Of a DNA stretch of 64,000 nucleotides, positions 24,039 to 37,266 are shown in pieces. The notes below the pieces were generated by a model, which ran no database searches, was not told the DNA's origin, and worked only from the letters and a program-made list of their open reading frames with translations. This DNA is from Beroe forskalii. Its lineage: Eukaryota; Ctenophora; Nuda; Beroida; Beroidae. Position 1 is the first letter of the stretch, and every line of letters begins with the position of its first letter. The stretch is from the NCBI GenBank assembly GCA_011033025.1, contig WFMF01000529.1, forward strand, positions 51,302 to 115,301, read 5' to 3'. A program made the translations under genes and the position numbers.

Positions 24039-25017
24039 TACAACACCTGTTTTCAATTTGAATGAAACCAAACCACGCAAAAACCGCGTCTTTTACCATA
24101 AATTCATCATACTACATCAGTACCATGTCATCTTTTCCCTTTTGTTCATTGTTTAAACACAAGGAAATATTTCCTTGAAGCAACGCCGCTTGAGCTGTCT
24201 ATACTCTCTGCCGCTGTCGGATCTCTGCTCCAAGGCTTGTGAACATGGGTGTGTTGGCTGGCGGTCCTCAAAGAACAGCCTAAACTAGTGGCACAGCATT
24301 GCACTGACATACATACCACTTGCACACTGGGTTTATTAATAATGGGTTCTACACACCACAAAGGTCATGTGTGAAGAATGGCCCGTTTAACCATCATGAA
24401 CCCCCCATTTGGAACCCTGATCCTTACACCACTCTCCCCTGGCTATATTACTCTCTCTCACCCCTGTCTATTGTCATATGCCATCCATTTCCCACAGGCA
24501 TTTCACGGGTGTTCTTTTGTTGATCCAGTGAGACCAGGTATAAATCCAGGTATACTGGATTTGCATTGATTACACGCAGCTAATAATTATAGAATCCTCG
24601 GTATAGCTTTGTGTAATAATTATTAACTCCTGTATTATTATTTCCTCTTGTATATACGGCCGTTATCGATAGAAAAATTGGAGATGTGAATTCAGCTTTA
24701 ATTTCGAGTATTAAACTTACTTCATTACTGTGTCTTCTTCACTGAAAATGAAGCTTTTTCAACTGGCTTTCTTTAAGAACCATCAACTGATTTAAAATTT
24801 CTTTTCTTTAAATTCTACTGCTCAAGCAATTGCAATGATTAAAATTTTCTAATTAATCTTCTGATCTGAACTTCATGAACTTTCCCACGACCCATTCCTT
24901 TGTTCAATATAAGATACACTTTAGACGCAGATATGTAAGATATGAAAAAACAATTCATTGAGATGAACTCATCTCATCTTATCTGAAGACCTATCTTAAA
25001 CAATAATTCAGTCTGCA

Positions 25018-25064
25018 TCATCAACTCACCACTTCAACTCATAATAATTACGTCACCCTACACC
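25018..25064 (-). repeat. CRE-core palindrome, partial
   Basis: CATCAACTCACCACTTC and ATAATTACGTCAC; the CRE has one change. Confidence 0.5.
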
Positions 25065-25213
25065 GTTTATTTGAGTGGTTGGTCACTGCGTCTCATGCGC
25101 TAGACCATGGTTCTTTGACGCTCAGCCTAAGCATGCTAAGATTCACGATAATTTCAGGGTACGCTCAGCAGTATATAAAATGTATGATTATATAGTCCTC
25201 TCTCAAAAAGCAG

Positions 25214-25292
25214 ATGGTTAAACGTCAGTAACACTCCACTTTGTGCTATGATAATGACGTCATCAAGTGGCAGCGTATTTTGCTGCGCGCGC
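25214..25292 (-). repeat. CRE-core palindrome, type a
   Basis: GTTAAACGTCAGTAACACTC, TGCTATGATAATGACGTCAT, then GCGTATTTTGCTGCGCGCGC. Confidence 0.65.
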
Positions 25293-25607
25293 AAATGAAG
25301 GGGGAGTTTTGTAGGAGGGAGTTTTAGTAAGCTTAGTTGCGATCAGTGGATGTTTTGTATGCGTGTTGTTGCGCAGGAATTTGTGTGTTCGTGTACGTTT
25401 TGTTCGTTATAAAGTTGGACAAGTTTTTGTAAAAGTGAAAGGCAGAACATCAATATTATGGTGAAGCCGGGAAACGTTTTGAGCAGTTGAGCACTTCATG
25501 CCCCTCGGAACCCCCATTAGAACCATTGACATAATAATGTCCTGAAAGTTGGAAAAAAAAACCTTCACGAGTAACATTATATGTTAGTGAAGCTGCCGTC
25601 ATAAGCT

Positions 25608-25668
25608 TGAAGCGGTGAATTGATGACGTTATTATCACAGAGTAAAGTAGCGAATTGTTGGCACCTAA
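25608..25668 (+). repeat. CRE-core palindrome
   Basis: TTGATGACGTTATTATCACAG followed by AAAGTAGCGAATTGTTGGC. Confidence 0.5.
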
Positions 25669-26788
25669 CGTTACGTCGTTCCATGAAACGCAATTTTTTT
25701 TATTTTCTCTGTGCTGAATTTCGACCAGATGTTGCTATACTCACTACACTTGTACACTTGTAGATTGCCTTGTTCGTACTACACACCTCTCTTAATAGAA
25801 CACATATTATTATCAAGTCCGTGTGATTCGAACACCTTTCAATGAGAGCAGATGTATTTCAAGTTTCTCAGAAATTTTCGTTTATGTACATTTAATATCG
25901 TTGACATTTGACATTGAATGTTCTTACAATCTGCAGACTTCATCATAATATTAATGTCATTGCTATTGCTCTATTGGGGCATCTTTAGCTCATATTACAT
26001 TCATGTTTTGGGTCGTCTTTAATTGAAATTTTACCCTCATTTCCATTCAGCCTCTCACGGATTGCCATCCCAGGATGGTTTAATTTCCGAATTCAAACCG
26101 TCTAAAATTCCATAAACCAGTAACCCGACCCCCATAAATTTATTAAATCTATGGGATGCTTTGGTGCTACCATGAGTGGCTGGATGCGTCCCAAGGCTGA
26201 AGGCCACCATGATGCCCAGTCCTAAAAGTGTAAATTTGCATTTTGTACTGCTGGGATAGCTCTAATGATGCATAATGATATCCTATCAGATGGAGTTGAT
26301 CGAACAAAACCCGGAATAATTTAAAAAAAGGCTTGATTAAGGAAGCCTAACAAAGCTCTTTTTCACATTAATCTCAAGTAAACAATCGTCAGATTCCTTA
26401 TTCATATCGGAGTCACACTCTGTTGGCAAAATGCCATGTCCATTCAAGTCATGCATGTCACAATAGACCTGACAGTCATAATAGCATGTCAATGATGAAG
26501 ATGTCAATAATTAGTAATAACATGTCAACCATGTGTTGACAATGATTATGACAATCCACGGAACTCAAATTAGACCAGACAACTTTAATACGTTCTAAAT
26601 CGGCCAAAATGCACTTTGGATGGAACGTTATCCCTTGAGTGATGATCACTATAATAAAGGTAATTCTAATCTCCGTTCGAAGTAATCCTGAAGTCTAAAT
26701 ATTCTTGATCTTAATTTCCTGGAAAATATGATTAGAATTATATTAAAACCGGAACTAATGATATAACGTTGCTCGTACTTAACCCCCC

Positions 26789-26878
26789 TCGCGAAAAATA
26801 GGCGTTCTCGAGTCATCAACTCACCACATTATGCTATGATAATGACGACATCTTGACAACATTATTTTCGTGCGAGCA
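26789..26878 (-). repeat. CRE-core palindrome, near full length
   Basis: TCGCGAAAAATAGGCGTT, CATCAACTCACCACATTATG, CTATGATAATGACGACA, TATTTTCGTGCGAGC. Confidence 0.7.
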
Positions 26879-27060
26879 TTTTAATACGTACTTGAATCCC
26901 AGATACAAAACATTATCCCATTGGAGGAGCGATGCCCATTGTTTTGTGCGAATCCTGTGCAGAGCTATCTCTCTCCTGGAGAAGAGCACTCATATATTGT
27001 ACGTTGTAATCGACCTCAGTAATCGATATTATCCTGACTGCTGCTCCTCAAATTATGATA

Positions 27061-27118
27061 GGCGAATGTAAAAGTGATGTAATTATCCGGGATTAACGTT
27101 GTGAATCAATGATGTCAG
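27061..27118 (+). repeat. CRE-core palindrome, worn
   Basis: AGTGATGTAATTATCCGGGAT, TTGTGAATCAATGATGTCAG. Confidence 0.4.
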
Positions 27119-27146
27119 CCCGTTCGATTAAAAAGACGTTCAGATT

Positions 27147-27230
27147 AAATAGGCGGACGAAATGACTGCATTAAAATTGCGCGCGCTGCCAAATATTGTT
27201 TAATCTAGCCGCCTATTCTTCGCGCGCGCC
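27147..27230. repeat. Same termini, different interior
   Basis: TAAATAGGCGG and CCGCCTATTCTTCGCGCGCG enclose an interior with no TGACGTCA arms. Confidence 0.55.
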
Positions 27231-27688
27231 GTATATTCCTTTCCAGAGCACACATTGTGTACGTCTACGTGAAGCCAAGCTCTAAATTACCCTCCGACAT
27301 TAAATATATATGATATATATTTGTTTGATCCATTCACTGCGAGTCAATGAGAACCAGTTGAATCAAGAGAATTTTAGAATTTAATGGTCCTCAAAATATA
27401 TTGTCCACTTGCTGCAGTTGGTGCGTTGGTACGGTAATTTATTCCTTATGTGCTTGGTCTGCTGTACAGTGGTTTTATAATAGATCGTTCACTGAAATTT
27501 AGAATGTTGCGAAATTTGACAAATTTCAGAATTCTGTGAAAAGGATATATTTCTTCTCTTTCTCTCAAAGTAAAATTTAATAAGTCGCACTTTATTTTAA
27601 ACGTTTCTGGAATACGTTTTGAAGACATCGCTCGTCTACCAAGCAAGAAGATAGCCTCCTGCCTTACTTCCAGACCACGACCAACCGA

Positions 27689-27754
27689 CCAATCACGTTC
27701 ATCCATTCACAGCTTCAGCCAATCACAGTCATCCGTTCACAACGACGACCAATC
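27689..27754. promoter_or_regulatory. CCAAT array, exact 30-bp steps
   Basis: CCAATC at 27689, 27719 and 27749, all on the plus strand, about 0.9 kb before the 28678 gene and in its orientation. Confidence 0.5.
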
Positions 27755-28677
27755 AAATTCAATGATCTAAAACAATGCGTTGCTTCTTAACGGTTTTCTC
27801 GTTTTGCGACGCTAATTTCGATTATGATGCAATGCGATTTACACATTTTCAAAACAATGGTTATTTGATTACTTGTCTGTCGTAGAATATGCGTTGGAGT
27901 GTGTTTATCCTGGATTATTGCATCTCGTACTACAGAATGCTGCCAAATCGTTTAACAACACGTTAAATCGATAGAGCTATGGATCTTGTAATTAAATTTT
28001 GTTTTTACCTCAAAAATATAGTCCTAAATCAAATCGGCGAGTGATGAATGTCTTGATTTTGAACGCATTGCTTTAAAATTGTCCAATTGATCATGAGTTT
28101 GGATAAACAAACATGTAGACAATCTGATTTTCTTTGAACCGATTGCCAAATTTCCTTCTTTGGAATTTTCATTAAAATATCATGAAATTTCTATGGCCAT
28201 TGAGATATGAAGTTTAAACTTTGAAATTACCCGTCTAATGTGGCTCAGTCACTGGTAAAATTAGTCTCATTAGCCAGGATGGACCTCATCAACTTCCAAT
28301 AAAAATCCATATGAAACGTTTAGTTCAACCACTTAAATGATCTGCTGAGAATATAGAAATTCCTGAGATCAATATTTACATCACAGTACTAGGTAGGACT
28401 GCACATTCCATGCTCACTTTTTGTTAATATTTCACTCATGATTTGAGCTTTTTATTAAAAACGTGAAAGTTTTTCTCTGAAACGTTGCTTCTTTGTTTAC
28501 TACCCTTCTTATATTAAATTCCATTGGAAGCTTTCCCGTAATTAATGGCTTTCTGGTTGTATATATTTACGCAAGAATGCAAAATCTTTCATATTCTTGT
28601 TTTTTATCGTAACATTTAAATTGCTGTATCTGTGCCATTTCCTTCTTCTCCTTTTCAATTCTCGCTCACCAGTCATC

Positions 28678-31600
28678 ATGAGAAAGCCCGGGCTGGGGGT
28701 CCGGGCCATCAATACCCTCTCCGACATATTCGAAACTGCAGAAATCCCTTACGTGCCCAACATTACTAGGTGATTATTATTTCTCGTGATTCTTGAAAAA
28801 AATCACACCGAAATGTTTAAATGAAAAAGCCAAATGACCATACATACATACATTTGTTCATGGACAGATTTGGTGCTTGTAGAATAGCAAATCCATTATT
28901 AAGGAATATAATCGACAGAACGTTCAATCGAATTTTTCTCTATTATGGTTTATTTTTCCATAGAGTAGTGGCTGATCGTTCACGGTTCACAATTACATCG
29001 CATGTTCACCCATTTTTGCGATCCCTGTCTGCCATAATACATCAATCAATGGTCGTTATTCGCACACCGAACACCTCATTGTCTCAAAAATTGATATGAA
29101 AAGTGATAACTACTGATAAAATCTTAACTCCTCTTTTTTCAGTGATTCCCCACCTGCGTCCCCTCCCATGATGCCAGGCCTCCCTGACGAGCATAGCAAG
29201 TTGGAGACTGCCAGCAATGACACTGGACTACCCAGTGAGTATTATTACACTTGATTGAGACAAGTGGAGAGTTCCTCCAAGGTTTTGAGTTCCATTTCGT
29301 TCATTTGGAAGAAGGTATTTTTTATGTTTCTCAATACTCATCATTCCCTCAAATTCCCTAATTCACTCTTAAATTGCATTTCCCGTGACCCCCTCCATAT
29401 CCTCAGGTTCGCAGCCGCCCAGCTACTCCTCGTCCATCAGAACACCCGACCTGGATTACTTCCCTCCAAGTTCTCCTCCACCACACCCACCTCTCCTCCC
29501 CAGCTCTTCAACCCTGCTGCAGACAACAAGTACTCCGCAGACAGCAAGTAAGGAGAGCTTCACTTTCAGTTGTTTTTCTGATTGATTGTCGATTGAAACA
29601 GCATGTACTGATGGTTTCACTTTCATTTTATTTTTCCGAATGATTTGAAGCCCCTTGAAGACGATATTGCTGAATGCTGTTGATAGGGACGAATTTATTT
29701 ACTCCACCTCATAAGAACAAAGAGCTCTCTATCAGTATCATTATATTTACTCATTATTATCATCCGTGCTATAATTAATTTGAGTTAAAACATATATCAG
29801 CTCAAATATCTCCTATCAGCTCAAATAATCCCTCTTCAGTATCGCGTACGGCACTACAGACAGTAACTTCATCCCCGACAACAGCACTAGTCATCATCCT
29901 AGCGGGCAGTTTACTAACGGTGCTGCAGCAGTGTCAGGAGCAGATATCGGAGGATCTATGTTGAGAGGAGCTGAGTTTTATACTTTTGATCGCAAATAAT
30001 TTGAGAATCAAAGGTGAAGTGGGAAGTTATTAAAAGTGCTGATCAAGAATCAAAAGATCAATTGATTAATTACCTTGATTTAAAACTCACGTTTTTCTTT
30101 ATATCCCTTATCCCTGCTCAAGAGCTATTCCTATATCTATCACTACTTCAGGCGGTGCTGGAGAGTACAAACCGTCAGCATTCAGCAAGTATACGCGGGA
30201 GAATGGGTTCGGAGGGAGTCAGGAGCATGATAACCACCACCATCATGCGGACTACGATGCGGCTTATCGGCAGTGCGTGGCATATCAGAGTAATATTTGG
30301 AGTCTGACTTGATGTGAATTAATGTTATTTCATTTTACTCATGATTTCACTACGTTGAATTCCAGTTTTACCCAATTGATCATTTGAAAACTTACGATCG
30401 CTCCCAATTTAACAAACTCTTCATTTCAGCCCGCCAAACCCTGACGAGGAAATCTCCCGTCTGAACTCCCTATCACGCGACACACGGCTCCTCCCACCGC
30501 GTGATATGCGGCACGTGCAACCTCGTGACGCGCAGCACGTGCCCGCGCGTGACGCGCGCTTTGTATCACGTGACCAGCTGTTTCCATGCGACCCACGTGA
30601 CAGGACGCACTCTGATGGGGCTATGATGCGACAGCCGGGTGCCAGTTTATCTCGTAACCAGTTAACTAGCTCCCAGTTAACTGGGCTCACATCGCCGCCT
30701 GAATACAACGGTAAGTGGAATCCCCAATTATTTTTTAAGATTTGACACATTTTGTTAGTCGATCGAGATCAGAGGTGTCAAATTTGCGATAAATCTTTCA
30801 ATGCACTGTTAAATCCAGCCCCTCAACGGATTAACACCAATGCAGCTTATTGGGCTGAAATCAAAGAACATAAACTCTTTGAGTAGTCCAATTGTAATAG
30901 TCCATTGGATTATTCCTTCTTTCTCGTTCCGTGCCATTTGTTCCTGATCCTGAGGTCTTCTGAGAAGAAGAAAATGCCACCTTTTCTCTGCTACACGCCC
31001 GATTTCACACCTACGATGTAGCATACTAAAAGCAATTTAATCTGTTAATAAAATGCATTTGAATAGTACGTAGTGGGGGTCGCTCGTCAACAATAGGCGG
31101 TTGGAGTGACGTCATAATCATGACTTAAAATGATTAGACGCTGACCAAAAACCGCTCACTCTTTGCGCACGACCTACGTGCTCCAGTGTGCACCATTTTC
31201 ACGCACATCAGGGGGCACGAATGTACATTCGTTAGACTCCGCTACATGCATGATTAGATGCACTCGAGTGTGTATGATACGGTCACGTGACTTAAACGCA
31301 ATCTCTACGCTGTGTAAGTCACGTGATTAAGTGGTTATACGATGAGAGTATGAGGCCCTGGCCTCCACCCTTCAATCACCATTAGTAACCGCTACATTTG
31401 TGTGTTGCCCATGGAAAACTAGCTCGTTTGATTGGCTACGTTGAGTGTACAGGTACACCATACAGTACACTCAACGTCTAAAACTCATTTGATTGATTAC
31501 GTAGAGTGAAGTCCAACGACGGGTTTAATTTAGCCATTTCCATTTCTTGATTGATGTACTATCTAGCGTGGGATCCAATCTAGCCATTTCCAGCTTCTCA

Positions 31601-32381
31601 GTTGGTTATGAATTACTCTTTGCATACATCAATTGACGTGCAGACACCATACGGCCGAGCAGATATAGCAATACGATTATTATTTTGTTCTCTGGCATTT
31701 GATTTGCTCCATAAGCAATTTTCATGGAATTCAACAGCTCTTGAGCAGTATAAAAGCACGTTTTCGATCAAGAAAGTGAATTATAATTTCTTAAATAATC
31801 GTTATTCGCTCCACCCTTATAATTTCCTTGCTTGTCATCTTTTGAACCATCTGCAAATCATATATTAATGCATTGAATAATATAATGCGTAGGTATTGCA
31901 GTGAATTATATAATGCGGGTTGGACATTTTAATGTTACATTGTAATTATATATCAACTCTTACATAATTTTGCAACTTCCGATGACCTTCCCACTTTTTG
32001 TCTTTTGACAAGAAGCGAATATTATATACTTTAGATGCAGACAGATTATTTGACATGCTCGGATGGAGAGAGCATCATCATGTAATATATAAAATAGATT
32101 TGATGTTTTAATTAATCTACCATGCCATCAAACTACTTGATCTCAGGAGAGTCATGTGTGTCTATCGCTATTTGCTTGTTGCTGAGTTGTCGATGATCCT
32201 CCCTTGTCTTCTTGCTTTCATGAGTTGCCGATGATAACATGATGATCCTTCCTATAGTATTGTCTGTGATATTATATCCTTCTTTGACTTTGTTTCAGAT
32301 ATCTTGCTGACAATATGCATCATAATATCAATGTTTGGAATCACGCTTTGTTACTTTTCATCCATGGTTCAATTTGAATAG
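28678..32381 (+). CDS. Pro/Ser-rich multi-exon gene, possible single-pass C-terminal anchor
   Basis: Exons: 28673-28769 (ATG at 28678), 29143-29234, 29407-29547, 29840-29919, 30152-30272, 30430-30710 and, tentatively, 32299-32381. Phases agree at every junction except between the third and fourth exons, where a small exon or another splice site must be missing. The roughly 295 residues start MRKPGLGVRAINTLSDIF and continue through Pro/Ser-rich sequence with a PPSY motif, a His-rich stretch (DNHHHHADYDAAYR) and a run of Arg-Asp repeats (PPRDM, QPRDA, PARDA, VSRDQ, DPRDR) to SPPEYN. The last exon reads ILLTICIIISMFGITLCYF, a hydrophobic segment, then a stop; AATAAA follows at 32589. The N-terminus may extend upstream because the first acceptor is also open in frame. 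No family recognised. Confidence 0.55.
31081..31170 (+). repeat. CRE-core palindrome, near full length
   Basis: CAATAGGCGGTTGGAGTGAC, GTCATAATCATGACTTAAAA, AAAAACCGCTCACTCTTTGC. Confidence 0.65.
31283..31477. promoter_or_regulatory. Paired E-box palindrome and hairpin module
   Basis: TCACGTGACTTA (31283-31294) and its exact reverse complement (31315-31326) face each other. A GATTGGC at 31430 and a 13-bp perfect hairpin, ACGTTGAGTGTAC (31438-31450) with its complement (31465-31477), follow. It lies inside the proposed last intron of the 28678 gene. Confidence 0.5.
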
Positions 32382-32588
32382 TCAGTGTGTCAGACCTCTT
32401 TCGATGTTCTATGATTTTTACCACATTTTTGTCAAGCTCCGTTTTTTATCACAGTAATAACTCGAATTGAAATCAATGTTATGAACGTGGAGCAAGCGTA
32501 TATTTTCAGATTACTTCCAAATGGGACTTTCATTTGGTCCCGAATGTCCCATTTTGGATTTATGTTCTTGACTTATTTTTAGCATTGC

Positions 32589-32594
32589 AATAAA
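32589..32594 (+). terminator. Candidate poly(A) signal of the 28678 gene
   Basis: AATAAA about 210 bp after the proposed stop at 32379-32381. Confidence 0.35.
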
Positions 32595-32802
32595 AATGGG
32601 CAGACGAATCGGTTTAATCCTTGATAAATCAGATAATGATTTCAAAATGACTCATTTCACACGTATTTCCCTGTCAGTCTGTGAGCTGCAGCGTCAGACT
32701 AATTATCAAGTGTATAATTGGTAATCACTCCCCTGATTATCGTGATTTATAGTCAACACTCAACATTAATTATCCCTGCCAAATTACATCCCAAATCAAA
32801 CT

Positions 32803-32880
32803 CACTCGCAAAAATAGCCAGTATAACTTAATCAACTTATCACTTTGAGCTATGATAATAACATCATATATGACGCTCAA
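32803..32880 (-). repeat. CRE-core palindrome, type a, CRE lost
   Basis: CTCGCAAAAATAGCCAG, TTAATCAACTTATCACTTTG, AGCTATGATAATAACATCAT. Confidence 0.55.
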
Positions 32881-34035
32881 GTAGCTGTTGCTAAGCATCT
32901 GTCGACTACGCTACATATCACATTGACTATTTCAAATATCACGTATACTGTCAAGTTTAACTGTCTCTTCGTAGCTCGTTAACTTCATTTTAAATTAATG
33001 ATCATTGAAATAGTATCAACGGCATTTTAGCTTACCCATGGAATCCTGCAATTTTCAAGACATCGACCATTCAGCGCGTGCGCTTACTGATTGGTAAATG
33101 TAAAATAAACCCATGGGTATGTGATGTTTATCACTGGTCGTAAGTAAAGGCAGTTCCACAGTGTACACTGTGCTTTGCTTACCTCAGCATCAGCTTCGGT
33201 TATCACCGTAATTTCATTACCAACAGTGCGTATCTGGTTAAATTCCAGTATCTGGTTGAATTTTGGGTATCCGATAACGTTAAATCAGATTAATTTTTGC
33301 TAGAACTCTCGTGGAAGTACAGCGATTGGTTCATACTATTTGATACATTTTATTTGATACTTTTTGTCGATATCGAAGGCTTAATCCATTACCATGTACG
33401 CGGTTCTTGAAACTGTTTTGTAATGTCCGTTTATCTCTCATTTTTGTCATTATGACGTAAAAATTCCGCAATTCTCTGTGAAATTAATCTAAACTACGTC
33501 ATCTGCACAGCCAGGGTACGCTAGAATTGTTAGAATTGTATAGAAGAAATGCCGAATCTCATCACTTCCATTGCATTTGATATCAGACCGTTTTTGTATA
33601 GTAACGTTATGCATAGTCATGAAAGTATAAAGATTGGTAAAAGTTGGGCGTTGAGAAACTCCTCCTTGAGATTTACTTCATCATTTGCATAAACCAATGG
33701 TAGTTTCGCCAGCCTTCATCCATCCTTGTCCCTTCTTGACCCTTCTAATTCAATTTAGTATGCAGATATCTATACCCCTCCCTAAAGTAACCAGGGGGAC
33801 CCAATATTGACCCAATATACAACGCGAGACATAAAACGCCATCCCGCCCTGCCTCATGTCAACTTCCTTTCGTTGCCCTTGTATGGGTTAATGACCTTGT
33901 CAGAGTTCTGGGACAGTGCCACTCTGGTATTGTCATTGCACGACCACCTGTGTTTTTGGCAGCTGGTGAATTCAAATCATACTCATTTCCCCTTCTTGAC
34001 GCTGATCGGGTACGTAAAAACAGTCGTTTTTAAGC

Positions 34036-34119
34036 CAAAATAGGCGGTGAGTTGGCATAAATTGAACCACTTTAAGTCCTGAAAACGACGTTTTTCCGAA
34101 ACGCCTATTTTCCACTCGC
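34036..34119. repeat. Same termini, diverged interior
   Basis: AAAATAGGCGGTGAG and ACGCCTATTTTCCACTCGCG; the interior (AACCACTTTAAGTCCTG) is only distantly like type b. Confidence 0.5.
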
Positions 34120-34726
34120 GACACTTCTATTCCCCTGACTTGTGCCGTCGTTACAACTGAAGTAAGTATCGAATTTTCATTGTTCCCCTCCTCGAACAGG
34201 GTACTTTGTCACGTTTTATGTCGGTGTAGGTCACCCTTCAGGGCAAATATTAGTACTGCTGGGTGCAATCTGCTCGAATTTAATAATACCGGGTGTTTAC
34301 TTTTTAGGGCACGGTATATTCTACACTTCTCACAGTTTTACTTTTTCTTGTTCTGAATTCTCGAGCCGAGATGTTTTTAACTGTCTGACTATAATTTCTT
34401 TGCACATAATGCGTTGAGTTTGAGTGCTGCTTCTTCAATAAAGTGCTTTTTGAATAATAATTGAAACAATGCATATTCATTGTTTCGTTCATTCAAAAAA
34501 CAATTCTTCTCTTTGACCTTTTCTCACATTTTCGTTAAATTAATGCATGGTTCGCACTGCAGTTCAAACCTCGATTATTCCATATTTGGTATAAGAAGTT
34601 AAAGCAGGAGCTGCTGCTGCTTCTACCCCAGTGAAAAATATTCTGTCGGGATTCGACTCTGAGATCAGCCTCTGTCGCTACAGTGGGTGGTGTTGAGGGT
34701 GTTATAGGGTGATTATATAGGAAGGT

Positions 34727-34795
34727 ACAGTGATGTTATTATCATGGCTTAGAATGGCAATTTGATGACGTGGAGCTGCCTCTCAGAGTCCCTGC
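34727..34795 (+). repeat. CRE-core palindrome, type b
   Basis: AGTGATGTTATTATCATGGC, TTAGAATGGCAATTTGATGAC. Confidence 0.55.
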
Positions 34796-37100
34796 TTTTT
34801 GTTTCTGTTCGAGTGTCAAATTGCTGATTGACGTATGATATCCATCCCACCTGCTATTATGTATTGACGGCATGGGTACCTAATACCTCCATCGCGTTGT
34901 TTTTGACGAATCAGTGATCAGGATTTGTATTATGCTGCACGCTCATTGGTCGAGCCATGGTTTGCTTTGGGTAAGCTGTGTGGTATATGCAATCACCTAA
35001 GTAGCAATAGGATATAAAGCCTTCAATGCGTCTAGCCTCAATCTGAAGGCATCATTGTTCAATATCATATCAAATAATGTTGCTATTATATCGTCGCTGC
35101 TCCTGGTGTTTTGTTGCTTTTTGATTGGTTCCAGAAGGGGGTTGCTTTGTTGCCTCCCTCTCGAGACATACTATTTCCGATCATATCTTTGAAATGATAA
35201 TTTGAATAATCACATGATGGGTCGTCTCTTTATCGATTCAATCCAACTGCGACTCACTATTTGTATGCGATATTTTGCATAATTATGGTTTAGCGTCCTG
35301 ATATGTGCAATAATAACCATCGAGCAATTAGTCTTTGGACAATTAGAGAAGTCCATTTATCAGCACACAAAATTTATCCTATATCACGTGACATTGCGAA
35401 ACTTCGTTACTAAGTCACATGACAGAGGGGCTGCAGTATGTTGAGAGATATTTATTTTATGGAGCTCCTGCAGCCAAATATTTTCCTGCGTGAAGTACTC
35501 TATGTGAGGGCGCCAGGTGGCCTCTAATCGGATAATTTACTGCCTACTCCGTCATTATGTATTCACATTTTCTCCTCAATGCTGAAACTTGCGGGGCTGA
35601 ATATCGAGTGGGATTATCCTTTTTCAGTTAATTTTGAGTTTATTTTCACCGCTGCGCGCAGAGAGAAACGAATATATTGCTGCTCTTCAACGATTTTTAG
35701 TGGCTGTCCGCGATTGCAGTCGTTGAGGTTGAGTTACCTTTTATTGCATTACGAGCCCGAAATTCAGTAATTTCCGATTAGACTAAGGACCAGTTTGAAT
35801 GAAATGCGGAATGTGAATCAATCAATCGTTACTTAGTAACTTTTCAAAATAATGATTAATGAATATATGGTACCCTCCGACTTAATAATAATTATATTCA
35901 CAACTTATAAATGTTTTATATCGCCTCTTTATTTTCATATTATCATTCTATTCAAATGTTTATTATCTAATTACCCTAGCTCATTCTTTGGGCGTATTAT
36001 GGAATTAAATTCTTGTTATGTGTCTTGGAATTGTCGGGATTTATTATTTTATTTATTTTATTAACTTTTTAGTATTCATATGTAGCATGGCTGCAGAAAT
36101 TCCCGTATTATTTATTGATTAAGAAATTATGTATCGAGAGCAACTGAGAAGTCCTGCGTACCCCTCCGAGAGTAATTTTTGTCTTAAAGTTTTGATTCAG
36201 GTACGCTGACTGCTCTTCGAGCTGCCAGAGGAACCTATCCCCAATTTTCAGTCCCGAGGGGATCGCATATTACCAATGTTCAGTACTGCGAGGATCATAT
36301 CGGTAGTCTTTAGTTCTGAGGTTAACATATAGTCATATGACCAATCTATCTTTAGTTCTGAATCTCGAGCATTCCAATACATACCACCTCATCGAAGATG
36401 GGAGATACCAGAAGGAAGGTGGAAATGTACCATGATCTGAGTACAATAGTATTATTTTTACTGACCACATACCTACCGTTGTTGTAGTGCTGTTTTTACT
36501 GGCTTATTCCTAAAAATAGAGTGCACTCTCGTTTTAGTCTTGGATGCCTTTCCGGTTTAAAAAGAACTGAAAACCTGAATTTTCCTCCTTTCAATCTGAT
36601 GTTTTAATTGGATAACTCAGATCATTATGTTTATTTTGAATAAGTACTGGAATTATGATCAAGCCCTGCCAGCAGCAAAAACCCTGGAATAATAGTTAAT
36701 TAAATGGGTACTTAAATGACAACAATAAACCTCTCTATATAGAAATCATTGCTTCATCAACCCCCTTATACAGGATGATTGGGGGGTTTTTCTTGAGGCT
36801 TGAGCAACATAGAGAACAATCTGAGCTCTTTTTATTCTTCATAATGTCTGCATTCAATGCGAATATATAATATATTTTGATGTAGGCAGCCTCCGATTAT
36901 CTATAAATTCAATCCCCTCTTTTCTAGCACTCCTCTTCCCCTTATAATGCTCTGCTCCTTTAGAATTTAGATCGCAGGAGTTAGGGGTCACGCTTCTCTA
37001 CCCCAAAACGTCCTAAATATCCGAATTACATCACACGCGGGCTGTTGTTTTGTGATTTATGGTCTCTCCTTGTGCTTTTATTTCTGGATTTGCAAAGACC

Positions 37101-37266
37101 TGCTCGTGTTGGGTTCATTTTGGGATACTTATCGAGGACGCAGCCCGAGGGATGTATCCGGTTTAGACCCGCAGCCCAAAGGGCGAGGGTCTATAATCCA
37201 ATATGAACCCGATCAAGCAAGTTTCTACTGTCTGTGTCTATGTATGATAATAGACACCGATGAACG
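37101..37266 (+). repeat. Coding-like 160-bp repeat, copy 1
   Basis: The frame reads FWDTYRGRSPRDVSGLDPQP, then KGRGS and YEPDQ. It also contains the hairpin GACCCGCAGCCC / GGGCGAGGGTC. It pairs with copy 2 one kilobase downstream in the same orientation. Confidence 0.55.

Larger units (their letters stand above)
22300..28660. other. 6.4 kb without a confident exon
   Basis: Palindromic repeats about every 0.7 kb, a hairpin and a CCAAT array. One strong acceptor (24498) with a short open stretch may belong to the 20675 gene. Confidence 0.4.

Noticed and set aside
25815-25840. GATTCGAAC resembling a tRNA B-box
   Set aside because: No A-box or cloverleaf could be drawn around it.
5990-34300. 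AATACCGGGTGTTT shared at about 5992 and 34285
   Set aside because: Only 14 bp is shared and no opposite end was found; possibly a transposon terminus, but unsupported.
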